From positions 1 through 22,174 of the forward strand of contig JAJYPQ010000019.1 of NCBI GenBank assembly GCA_021795255.1: a stretch of 22,174 nucleotides of DNA, read 5' to 3'. This document shows, in pieces, positions 6,423 to 13,349 of this stretch. Both the position numbers and the translations under genes were made by a program. Position 1 is the stretch's first letter; the number at the start of each line of letters is the position of its first letter. The notes beneath the pieces are model-generated. The model was given only the letters and a program-made list of their open reading frames with translations, had not been told where the DNA came from and made no database searches. Source of the stretch: Pseudomonadota bacterium (GTDB taxonomy: Bacteria > Pseudomonadota > Gammaproteobacteria > Acidiferrobacterales > Acidiferrobacteraceae).

Positions 6423-7631
6423 ATGACGATTTTTGGTACGCCGCTGACATCGGATGCTGTGCGCTTGTTGCTGCTTGGAAGCGGCGAATTAGGTAAGGAG
6501 GTCGCGATCGAGGCGCAACGCCTAGGAGTTGAGGTGGTGGCGGTTGATCGCTACGCGGATGCCCCAGCGTTCCAAGTGGCCCACCGCTCCTATGTTATCG
6601 ATATGCGCGACCCAGCCGCTTTGCGACGCCTTATCAAGAAGGAGCGTCCCCATTTTGTGGTGCCGGAGCTGGAGGCGATTGCCACAGAGGCCTTGATCGA
6701 GATCGAAAGCGAAGGCCAAGTTGAGGTGATTCCCACGGCGCGTGGGGCTTTTCTTACGATGAATCGCGAAGGCATACGGAGGTTGGCGGCCGAGGAACTG
6801 AAGCTGCCGACATCGCGCTACGCGTTCGCCGGGAGCCTCGAAGAATTGCAGGCGGCAGCGACCACGGTGGGGTTTCCGTGCGTGGTGAAGCCGGTCATGT
6901 CCTCGTCCGGGAAGGGCCAATCGCTCGTGTCCGGGGAGGCAGAGCTGCTAGCGGCTTGGCAAGAGGCGCAGAAGAAAAGCCGAGTGGCCCTACCACGGGT
7001 CATCGTCGAATCCTTCATAGAGTTCCAGTGTGAGATCACCTTGCTTACGGTCCGCGCGCGTTCGGCTGACGGCGCCCTGGAGACCCATTTCTGCGAACCG
7101 ATAGGGCATCGCCAAGAACGCGGCGATTATGTGGAGAGTTGGCAACCTCAATTCTTAAGCGAGAAGGCCCTTTGCCGGGCTCGGGAAATAGCGGAGCGGG
7201 TGACCACGGCCCTCGGTGGCCGTGGGATCTTCGGGTGTGAGTTCTTCGTAAGTGAGGACCAAGTCTGGTTTTCCGAAGTGAGCCCCCGTCCTCATGACAC
7301 CGGCCTTGTGACGCTTGCCACCCAATACCAAAGCGAATTCGAATTGCATGTGCGCGCGATCCTGGGGCTACCGGTTTCGACGGTCTTGCAGCAGCCTGGA
7401 GCAAGCGCTGTGATCTATGGGGGCCGAGACTGTCGGGCCGTGCGTTTTGCCAAGGTCGCGGAGGCCTTGTCGGTCCCGGGGACCAAACTGCGGCTCTTTG
7501 GTAAACCCGAAAGCTTTACCTACCGGCGCATGGGGGTGGCGCTTGCGATCGGAAGCGACGTCGATACCGCCCGCAAGCGGGCGCGCGAGTGCGCCGATAC
7601 AGTCGAGGTCCTAAGCCCGAGCGATGGCTGA
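6423..7631 (+). CDS. purT: Formate-dependent phosphoribosylglycinamide formyltransferase
   Basis: Third step of purine synthesis without folate: GAR, formate and ATP give formyl-GAR through formyl phosphate. 402 residues, against 392 in E. coli, and alignable nearly end to end from memory. The N-terminal PreATP-grasp domain has GSGELGKEV (19-27) and [10 protein letters not shown]. The ATP-grasp core has [13 protein letters not shown] (about 154-166), and the Mg2+-binding Glu residues are E273 and E285 (SEVSPRPHD). GHRQERGDY (about 228-236) is the substrate-side loop. GGAG five bases before the ATG supports the start. It is monocistronic with its own promoter. Its stop directly abuts the stop of the convergent slp gene, with no base between. 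Confidence 0.97.
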   Translation: MTIFGTPLTSDAVRLLLLGSGELGKEVAIEAQRLGVEVVAVDRYADAPAFQVAHRSYVIDMRDPAALRRLIKKERPHFVVPELEAIATEALIEIESEGQVEVIPTARGAFLTMNREGIRRLAAEELKLPTSRYAFAGSLEELQAAATTVGFPCVVKPVMSSSGKGQSLVSGEAELLAAWQEAQKKSRVALPRVIVESFIEFQCEITLLTVRARSADGALETHFCEPIGHRQERGDYVESWQPQFLSEKALCRAREIAERVTTALGGRGIFGCEFFVSEDQVWFSEVSPRPHDTGLVTLATQYQSEFELHVRAILGLPVSTVLQQPGASAVIYGGRDCRAVRFAKVAEALSVPGTKLRLFGKPESFTYRRMGVALAIGSDVDTARKRARECADTVEVLSPSDG

Positions 7632-8141
7632 TTACATCCCAAGACCGATCCCGAAACCAAACGCCCAATGGGAGCGCGGGCTGCGCCGATAGAAGCGCCA
7701 GATATGGGTTTTTAGGATGTGGACCCGTGGGTACACATAGTGCGCCTGCCCTATGAGTCCAGTCCTTGTGCCGACGACCGAACCGACGACGGTAATGAGT
7801 CGACCTTGGGCAAATACCGCCGGATCGAGGTAGCCGGCCGCCACGGCCTGAAACCGCCCCAAGGAGGAGTGCTGTAAAAGTGGGCGTCCGCGCCGGCTGA
7901 GCGGGTAAGCGAGAATTGTCAGCGTACTGCGCACGGGCCCCACATTGTCATTAATGACCATGCCACCCCAGCGTACGCGCGCCCCTTGGTTTGCCCGCGG
8001 ATGGGCGAGTACGTCCTGGGGCCTTAGCCGCTTATCCACCTGGAGGGCGCGCGGCCGGGGGTGTATGGCGCAGCCAGCCAGCATGAGCCCAAGGACTGCG
8101 ATAAACGTGGCCGATCGGGTGTTGTGAGTGAAACGAGGCAT
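7632..8141 (-). CDS. Slp-family outer-membrane lipoprotein (distal paralogue)
   Basis: 169 residues, second gene of a tandem slp pair. The start at 8141 is set by TTGGAGG eight bases upstream; the longer frame to 8258 has no family residues. Signal peptide with lipobox LAGC (Cys24) and Ala at +2, which favours outer-membrane sorting. The Slp family core begins with GARVRWGGMV (53-61) and continues through LGRFQAV and a RLITVVGSV strand. The end is Gly/aromatic (HWAFGFGIGLGM). Slp proteins are starvation- or acid-inducible outer-membrane lipoproteins of unclear mechanism. The gene ends directly against the purT stop. Confidence 0.85.
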   Translation of the reverse strand: MPRFTHNTRSATFIAVLGLMLAGCAIHPRPRALQVDKRLRPQDVLAHPRANQGARVRWGGMVINDNVGPVRSTLTILAYPLSRRGRPLLQHSSLGRFQAVAAGYLDPAVFAQGRLITVVGSVVGTRTGLIGQAHYVYPRVHILKTHIWRFYRRSPRSHWAFGFGIGLGM

Positions 8142-8163
8142 GCCGTAATCCTCCAAGGGTGCG

Positions 8164-8712
8164 CTAGGGTCCGAACCCCGGCCCGTCATCATCGTCCCCA
8201 CCCCAGCCCCAGCCAAATTCAGGACCAAAGCCCACACCCCAACCCCATGGCCAAGCACTACCGTAGGCGTAGCGTCTCACGGGGCGGGGACGCCATAAAT
8301 AGGTTGAGAGGGTGCGCACGACCGGGAAATTATACAAATAGTTTCCGATCGGATCCTTTTGATAGCCCGAGAAGATGCCGACCACGGTCATCTTACGACC
8401 CGGCGCATAGACGTCAGGATCCACAAATCCGGGTACCCGTGCCCAGAATCGGCCCCCGCTTTTGGAGGTCCGGCGCGGCCTTCCATCGTGACGCAGGGGT
8501 TTAGCGATGATCTGCACCCAGCTCGCTTTCGGGGTATTGGAGACCTTAGCTATGACCCCACCCCAACGTACTCGCACACCCAGCGGGACCACGTGGGCGC
8601 GCGCTCCCATGACGGTTGCGTGGGAAATGTGGGGCTGACGCAATTCCTGGGGAATCTGGCGCGCGCATCCGCCGAGTAGGAGAAGGTTTACCACCAGCCA
8701 AAGTCTCTTCAT
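8164..8712 (-). CDS. Slp-family outer-membrane lipoprotein (proximal paralogue)
   Basis: 182 residues. I chose the Met at 8712 because GAGGGA lies about eight bases upstream and the N-terminus then reads as a lipoprotein signal (MKRLWLVVNLLLLGGC, Cys16, Ala at +2). The Slp core is present: RVRWGGVIAKV at 47-57, FWARVPGFVDPDVY near 89-102 and KMTVVGIFSGY near 107-117. The last 35 residues form an unusual tail rich in Trp, Gly and Phe followed by four Asp (173-176). The distal slp begins 22 bp downstream, so the two form an operon. A weak promoter is possible, with -10 TATCAT at 8745-8740. It diverges from lon. Confidence 0.88.
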   Translation of the reverse strand: MKRLWLVVNLLLLGGCARQIPQELRQPHISHATVMGARAHVVPLGVRVRWGGVIAKVSNTPKASWVQIIAKPLRHDGRPRRTSKSGGRFWARVPGFVDPDVYAPGRKMTVVGIFSGYQKDPIGNYLYNFPVVRTLSTYLWRPRPVRRYAYGSAWPWGWGVGFGPEFGWGWGGDDDDGPGFGP

Positions 8713-8767
8713 GGCCTTGTCCCTCAATTGTCAGGGAAAATGATAAGGCTCGGGCGGTTTCTTTGCT

Positions 8768-8799
8768 AGGGCCCGCAGTGCGAAGCGAGATCGGGCCCT
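8768..8799. repeat. Inverted repeat between slp and lon
   Basis: AGGGCCCG (8768-8775) and CGGGCCCT (8792-8799), perfect 8-bp arms around 16 bp. It sits between the divergent slp operon and lon, without a T-run, so an operator is as likely as an RNA hairpin. Confidence 0.3.
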
Positions 8800-8848
8800 G
8801 CGCTTGTCGTATGCGCGGCCCTCTCTAGTCTGGCACAATGGGTGTGTC

Positions 8849-8876
8849 CTTGAAGCCGGCAGGCGCGGTCCCATTC
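8849..8876 (+). promoter_or_regulatory. Sigma-32 (heat-shock) type promoter of lon
   Basis: CTTGAAG (8849-8855), a 13-bp spacer and TCCCATTC (8869-8876), close to the RpoH consensus CTTGAAA / CCCCATnT (6 of 7, and 5 of 7 informative positions). Start near 8882, leader about 24 nt. Heat induction is the established pattern for lon genes. Confidence 0.55.
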
Positions 8877-8905
8877 AAACCAATCCCTGAGCACAATGCG
8901 ATCTG

Positions 8906-11296
8906 ATGACTAGTAGCGAATCCGAGGCGGCGCAAGCCCTTAACAACACATCCGGCAGCACTTTGGCTCGGGCCGGGGATGTTCTGCCCACGACCGTCCA
9001 TGTCTTGCCGATTACCAATCGCCCCTTTTTCCCAGCCCAAGCCATCCCGCTGGTCTTAGAGCGCGAGCCTTGGCTTAGGACGGTAGAGCTCGCCATGGGG
9101 ACCCCGCACAAGATTGTAGGCCTAGTGCTCGTGCGCAAGGATAAGGCGACGGAGGTGGTGAGGTCGGACTTCTATCCTATGGGGACGGCTTGCCGTCTCC
9201 ATAAAGTAGTGCAGAACGGCGATATGTTGCAGGTATTCATCGAAGGTCTACAGCGTTTCCAGATCGAGCAATGGTTGAGCGAGGATCGGCCGTTTGCCGT
9301 GCAGGCGCGGTATTTTCCCGAGGCGGAGACACGGGAAACAGACGATTCCAAGGCCTATTCGGTAGCGATCATCAATACCATAAAGGAGCTCTTGCCACTG
9401 AACCCTCTTTACGGCGAAGAGCTCAAGTTTTTTTTGACGCGTTTTGGTCCAGACGAGCCCTCGCGACTCGGTGATTTCGCCGCGAGCTTGACCACCGCCA
9501 GCAAGGAGGAGTTACAGGACGTTTTAAAGACGACGGACCTCGAGCCGCGCCTGGAAAAGGTTCTGTTGCTGTTAAAGAAGGAGGTCGAGATAGCTAAGAC
9601 CCAGGCCCGCATCAGCGAGCGGGTCGAAGAGAAGATCAACGAACAGCAACGTCAGTTTTTTTTGCGCGAGCAGTTGAAGGCCATTCAAAAGGAACTTGGC
9701 ATCGCCAAGGATGATAGGACCGCAGAAATAGAGGTGTTTCGGGCCCGTTTGGAGCCGCTTGTTCTGCCGCCCAACGCGGCGAAGCGGGTCGACGATGAGC
9801 TCCAGAAGATGGCGGTTCTCGAGATGGGTTCTCCCGAGTACGCCGTGACCAGAAATTATCTCGATTGGCTCACCCTGTTGCCTTGGGGCCAATACTCGAG
9901 CGACAAGATCGACCTGAAGCAGGCGCGGGCGGTGCTTGACTTGGACCATGACGGCCTTGACGACGTGAAGGACCGTATCATTGAGTTCCTGGCGGTGGGG
10001 GCCATGAAGGGCGAGGTGGCAGGCTCTATCCTTCTCTTGGTGGGCCCGCCCGGTGTCGGCAAGACCTCGATCGGGCGGTCTATTGCCACGGCACTCGGCC
10101 GCAAATTCTATCGCTTTTCGGTCGGGGGGATGCGCGACGAAGCGGAGATTAAGGGCCACAGGCGCACCTATATAGGGGCCATGCCGGGCAAATTCATTCA
10201 AGCCATCCGCGAGGTCGGGGTCGCGAACCCGATCATCATGCTAGACGAGATTGATAAGATCGGGTCGTCTTTCCAGGGCAATCCGGCCTCAGCATTGCTT
10301 GAGGTCCTGGACCCCGAGCAAAACGTGGACTTTTTGGATCATTACCTCGATCTTCGGTTTGATCTCTCGAAGGTCTTGTTTGTATGCACGGCCAACCAAC
10401 TCGATACCATACCGCGCCCGCTTTTGGATCGAATGGAGGTGATCCGCCTCGCGGGCTATATCACGAGTGAGAAGCTCGCTATCGCCAAGCATCATCTTTT
10501 ACCAAAGCAGATAAGCAAGGTCGGGCTGAAACGCGGGCAGTTGCGTATCGAAGATCAGGCCATCCGAGAAATCATCGAGGGCTATGCCCGCGAAGCCGGG
10601 GTTCGCAATCTCGAAAAGAAGCTCGGGTCCATAGCGCGTAAAGCGGTCGTTGCCATGATAAACGGGAAAGAGCCACCCATTAAGGTTGGGCCGCGCAATC
10701 TCGAGGCCTACCTTGATCGGCCGGTATTCCAGCCGAACAAACCTCTGCGCGGCATTGGTGTCATGACCGGCTTGGCGTGGACGCCCATGGGTGGCGCGAT
10801 ACTCGACATCGAGGCGACCCGCGTCCATCGGGCCAGTCGCGGCTTTAAATTGACGGGCCAACTGGGTGATGTCATGCGCGAATCGGCGGAGATCGCCTAT
10901 AGCTACGTATCCTCCCATTGTAAGCAGTACTCTTGCCCCGAGGATTTTTTCGATAAGGCGTCCTTGCATTTGCACGTCCCCGCAGGCGCTATCCCGAAAG
11001 ACGGTCCCAGCGCCGGGGTCACGATCGCGAGCGCCCTTTTGTCACTTGCTCGCGGCAAGCGCGTGGCGCGCTCCTTGGCCATGACCGGCGAGATAACCCT
11101 GACCGGTTATGTTCTGCCAGTCGGGGGCATTCGCGAAAAGATCATCGCCGCGCGCCGCGTCCGTATTCCTGAGATCATCATGCCGGATGCCAACCGCAAT
11201 GATTTTGAGGAGTTGCCGGACAATGTCCGCAAGGGCCTTGTCGTCCACTATGTGAAGCATTACCGCGATGTTGCGGCGTTGATTTTTCCAGACTAA
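8906..11296 (+). CDS. lon: ATP-dependent Lon protease, AsrA-like branch
   Basis: Hexameric cytosolic AAA+ protease for damaged and regulatory proteins. 796 residues. The N-terminal substrate-binding domain (about 30-230) is followed by a coiled coil and the AAA+ module: Walker A GPPGVGKT (380-387), Walker B MLDEID (445-450). The protease domain has catalytic Ser702 in PKDGPSAG and Lys745, 43 residues apart as in E. coli Lon (S679/K722). Segments such as DFLDHYLDLRFDLSKV and GFKLTGQLGDVMRESAEIAYSYV match the second Lon type known as AsrA in P. aeruginosa, better than E. coli Lon. No clear ribosome binding site precedes the ATG. A 5-codon frame (8896-8913) overlaps the start. The small zinc-ribbon gene follows by 8 bp. 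Two runs of eight T lie in the coding sequence (9428, 9656). Confidence 0.97.
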   Translation: MTSSESEAAQALNNTSGSTLARAGDVLPTTVHVLPITNRPFFPAQAIPLVLEREPWLRTVELAMGTPHKIVGLVLVRKDKATEVVRSDFYPMGTACRLHKVVQNGDMLQVFIEGLQRFQIEQWLSEDRPFAVQARYFPEAETRETDDSKAYSVAIINTIKELLPLNPLYGEELKFFLTRFGPDEPSRLGDFAASLTTASKEELQDVLKTTDLEPRLEKVLLLLKKEVEIAKTQARISERVEEKINEQQRQFFLREQLKAIQKELGIAKDDRTAEIEVFRARLEPLVLPPNAAKRVDDELQKMAVLEMGSPEYAVTRNYLDWLTLLPWGQYSSDKIDLKQARAVLDLDHDGLDDVKDRIIEFLAVGAMKGEVAGSILLLVGPPGVGKTSIGRSIATALGRKFYRFSVGGMRDEAEIKGHRRTYIGAMPGKFIQAIREVGVANPIIMLDEIDKIGSSFQGNPASALLEVLDPEQNVDFLDHYLDLRFDLSKVLFVCTANQLDTIPRPLLDRMEVIRLAGYITSEKLAIAKHHLLPKQISKVGLKRGQLRIEDQAIREIIEGYAREAGVRNLEKKLGSIARKAVVAMINGKEPPIKVGPRNLEAYLDRPVFQPNKPLRGIGVMTGLAWTPMGGAILDIEATRVHRASRGFKLTGQLGDVMRESAEIAYSYVSSHCKQYSCPEDFFDKASLHLHVPAGAIPKDGPSAGVTIASALLSLARGKRVARSLAMTGEITLTGYVLPVGGIREKIIAARRVRIPEIIMPDANRNDFEELPDNVRKGLVVHYVKHYRDVAALIFPD

Positions 11297-11304
11297 GGGA
11301 TCCC

Positions 11305-11586
11305 ATGGGCCATAAAGCCGCGTTTCGGTGTTTCGGGTGTCGGTACGAGGAGAACGACCTTGCGGTGGGGCACGGACGGCGCCCAAGCCCTTATTTGCGC
11401 TTGTTTCGGTGCGACAATTGCCATTCCATCGGGAGTACTTGGATCGAGGAGGGTAAGACCCCGCGCTGCAGTTTGTGTTATCACGACGAAGTTACGCTCT
11501 TATCGGACGACGTGACCCTGGTCGAGTGTCCTAAATGCGAGCAACGAGGGACTATCGTCCACAGGCGCGATGAGACATGGGAATAG
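11305..11586 (+). CDS. Small zinc-ribbon protein cotranscribed with lon
   Basis: 93 residues with four CxxC pairs: C9/C12, C36/C39, C55/C58 and C75/C78, enough for two zinc ribbons. The middle part is basic and aromatic, the last third acidic. No signal peptide and no enzyme motif. AAGGGA lies a few bases before the ATG, and the gene starts 8 bp after the lon stop, so it is in the lon transcript. It may bind nucleic acid or protein; a role with Lon as an adaptor is only a guess from position. It ends 1 bp from the convergent cyaY stop. I do not recognise a named family. Confidence 0.8.
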   Translation: MGHKAAFRCFGCRYEENDLAVGHGRRPSPYLRLFRCDNCHSIGSTWIEEGKTPRCSLCYHDEVTLLSDDVTLVECPKCEQRGTIVHRRDETWE

Positions 11587-11587
11587 C

Positions 11588-11908
11588 TTAGCGGAGCCGA
11601 ACCGCCATCTTTAACTGTTGTCCGGCGAAGTCCTCGAGGTCCGCGATCAATTCTTGACCGCCAGCCCGTATCCAGCGTTTCTGGGCGGGGTCGTATTGAT
11701 AGTGAAAGCCCCCGCTCCGGGCTGCAACCCATATCTGTTTCAGGGGCCGCTGTCTATTGATGATGATGCGCGAGCCGTCCGGAAACTCCAGCGTCAATAT
11801 CTCGTCTTCCGTTTCAAATTCGATCTCGGTCCCGCTGGCTTCGATGGCCTGTTCGATTTGTGCGAGGGTTTCGTGAGCGAGGCCTTCGTATTCTGCTTCT
11901 GTGAGCAT
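11588..11908 (-). CDS. cyaY: CyaY, bacterial frataxin
   Basis: Iron-binding regulator of iron-sulphur cluster assembly; it binds the IscS desulphurase complex. With the ATG at 11908 it has 106 residues, as in E. coli. The acidic first helix (EAEYEGLAHETLAQIEQAIE) and first strands (EIEFETEDEILTLEF) carry the iron-binding face. The family signature follows as IIINRQRPLKQIWVAARSGGFHY (near 48-70; residues listed here as the INRQ-P-QIW-A pattern). The ribosome binding site GGAGAGGG five bases before the ATG rules out the GTG two codons upstream. In many gammaproteobacteria cyaY is divergent from lptM-dapF-xerC; here one extra oxidoreductase gene separates them. An AlgR-like box lies 31 bp upstream. 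Confidence 0.93.
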   Translation of the reverse strand: MLTEAEYEGLAHETLAQIEQAIEASGTEIEFETEDEILTLEFPDGSRIIINRQRPLKQIWVAARSGGFHYQYDPAQKRWIRAGGQELIADLEDFAGQQLKMAVRLR

Positions 11909-11938
11909 GGACACCCTCTCCTATGTCGTACGCGAACA

Positions 11939-11950
11939 ACCGTTCGTCTG
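11939..11950 (+). promoter_or_regulatory. AlgR core-site match upstream of cyaY
   Basis: ACCGTTCGTCTG matches the first 12 bases of the AlgR core site as I recall it from P. aeruginosa algD/algC (ACCGTTCGTCTGC). It lies 31-42 bp upstream of the cyaY ATG and about 195 bp upstream of the lysine-operon leader gene. An AlgR gene is present in the same window. Confidence 0.45.
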
Positions 11951-12075
11951 GTCTCGAAAAAACGCAACGCCAGGGCCTGGGTTTCCGCAGGCTTTTGGCT
12001 GACTCCGAAGCGGCCATCCTAGCGGGCTTACCGGCAAAGGACCAGCCCACAAGGCGCCCGGCCGACCCCCCGGAC

Positions 12076-12093
12076 CGGGCCGGAACCGGCCCG
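12076..12093. repeat. GC-rich hairpin in the cyaY/oxidoreductase gap
   Basis: CGGGCCGG-AA-CCGGCCCG, a perfect 18-bp inverted repeat, followed by a smaller one (CGGAG-AC-CTCCG, about 12094-12105). No T-run on either strand. It lies directly upstream of the predicted promoter at 12109. Confidence 0.35.
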
Positions 12094-12108
12094 CGGAGAC
12101 CTCCGGTC

Positions 12109-12138
12109 TTGAGTCGATAGCCTTTTACCCTCTATTCT
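12109..12138 (+). promoter_or_regulatory. Predicted promoter of the lptM-lysA-dapF-xerC operon
   Basis: -35 TTGAGT (4 of 6), an 18-bp spacer and -10 TATTCT (4 of 6). The expected start is at about 12145, the A of the ATG of the first gene, so the message could be leaderless or nearly so; no ribosome binding site is visible there. Confidence 0.4.
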
Positions 12139-12144
12139 TGGCAC

Positions 12145-13224
12145 ATGATGAAAAAAGTCCTGGTTCTGGGTGGTTATGGCACGTGTGGTCGGCGGATTGC
12201 GGAAATCCTTGCGCAGGACCCGGCCGTGGAGTGCGTCATAGGGGGCCGGGACGTGCGGCGGGGTCAGGCGGTGGCCGCAGAGGTCGGGGTCGCGTTCGTG
12301 GCGGTTGAACCGCAACGCCCGACGTCACTCAATGCGAGCTTAGATGGCGTATTCGCGGTCGTGAATACCTGCGGTCCCTTCCACTGGCGCGATTATGCCG
12401 TCGCTGAACGCTGCGCGCGCCGCGGCGTGTATTATGTCGACATGGCTGATGAGAGGTCCTATATCCTGGGGATACGGGACCTCTCCCAGCGGGCTCTCGA
12501 GGGGGGCGTGACCCTTGTGTCAGGCGCCGGGTCGGTATTGGCGTTTTCTTCGGTGCTGGCGGAGGTGGTAGCGCCAGCCTTTGATACGATCGACCAAATC
12601 GATATTGCGGTACTCTCCGGGAATCGCAATCCGCAAGGGCCGGCCAGTATCCGTTCTTTGCTCCTGACACAGGGGCAAGCCGTGCGGATACGCGAGCACG
12701 GCCGCTGGCGGGATGCGCCCGGCTTTAGTCGCGCCCGCTCGGTCAATCTGCCGGTACCGCTGGGACGGCGTCGCCTCTATGCGCGGGACGCGCCGGAAGT
12801 CGAGATTTTGAGCGCTCAGTATGGCGCGGCCGTGACCTACCGGACCGGGTTTGAGCTGCCGCTTTTAAACCGGGGACATGCCTGGCTTGGGTCCTTGAAT
12901 CGTTGGGGGGTTATTCGTGACCTGGGGCGTCTTGCCGGGGTTTTGCGGGTGGTGCAGAAGGGGCTGCGGGGGTTTGGGCAGGCCGCTTTTGGCCTTACTG
13001 TCGTCATGACCGGCCAATCCGAAGGCCGTCTTGTGGTCAGAACCGCGGGGCTTGTGGCGCGCGAAGACGGCCTGTCGATTCGCTGCGTTCCGGCGATCGG
13101 ACTTGTCCGCAAATGGGTGGCCGGGGGGGTCGAGCCGGGCGCCTTCCCCTGCGCGGGTCTTTTGACGCTTCAAGACCTGACTCATGATCTAAAAAGGCGC
13201 GATGTCGTGTTGCAGCTCTCATGA
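12145..13224 (+). CDS. Saccharopine-dehydrogenase-like NAD(P) oxidoreductase
   Basis: 359 residues, cytosolic. The N-terminal Rossmann fold begins KVLVLGGYGTCGRRIAEIL (nucleotide-binding GGYGTCG at 9-15), then GGRD (33-36), and NTCGPF (near 74-79), as in the Sacchrp_dh_NADP family (PF03435). The C-terminal half ends in a block near 325-345 with VRKWVAGG and PGAFPCAGLLTL, found in many uncharacterised relatives. The substrate is unknown. It leads the lysine/DAP operon and overlaps lptM by ATGA, so a link to lysine or a related amine is tempting. It is not a typical saccharopine dehydrogenase, because the organism uses the DAP pathway. An ATG one codon later (12148) is an alternative start. Confidence 0.85.
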   Translation: MMKKVLVLGGYGTCGRRIAEILAQDPAVECVIGGRDVRRGQAVAAEVGVAFVAVEPQRPTSLNASLDGVFAVVNTCGPFHWRDYAVAERCARRGVYYVDMADERSYILGIRDLSQRALEGGVTLVSGAGSVLAFSSVLAEVVAPAFDTIDQIDIAVLSGNRNPQGPASIRSLLLTQGQAVRIREHGRWRDAPGFSRARSVNLPVPLGRRRLYARDAPEVEILSAQYGAAVTYRTGFELPLLNRGHAWLGSLNRWGVIRDLGRLAGVLRVVQKGLRGFGQAAFGLTVVMTGQSEGRLVVRTAGLVAREDGLSIRCVPAIGLVRKWVAGGVEPGAFPCAGLLTLQDLTHDLKRRDVVLQLS

Positions 13225-13349
13225 CGTGGCGGCTGAGCGTTTTTGTGATTCTGGCCCTGGTCTTGGTAGGCTGTGGGAAACAGGGGCCCCTTTATCTCCC
13301 AACCCATAAGCCCCCTACTTCGGTTCGGCCCTCGGTGACCGGAAGATGA
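13221..13349 (+). CDS. lptM: LptM (YifL) small outer-membrane lipoprotein
   Basis: A 42-residue lipoprotein, easily missed because of its length. The signal peptide MTWRLSVFVILALVLVGC ends in a lipobox (LVGC, Cys18), and the family signature CGKQGPLYLP follows at once. The rest is a short Pro/Ser/Thr-rich tail. In E. coli LptM binds the LptD/LptE translocon and helps its disulphide maturation for LPS export; that role is inferred by homology. It overlaps the preceding oxidoreductase and the following lysA by four bases each (ATGA), so translation is coupled. The position before lysA/dapF is conserved in gammaproteobacteria. Confidence 0.92.
   Translation: MTWRLSVFVILALVLVGCGKQGPLYLPTHKPPTSVRPSVTGR

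Noticed and set aside
6200..6496. 98-codon plus frame upstream of purT
   Set aside because: No ribosome binding site or family; runs through the purT promoter and start in another frame.
9572..10201. 209-codon minus-strand frame
   Set aside because: Antisense shadow of lon across the coiled coil and Walker A region.
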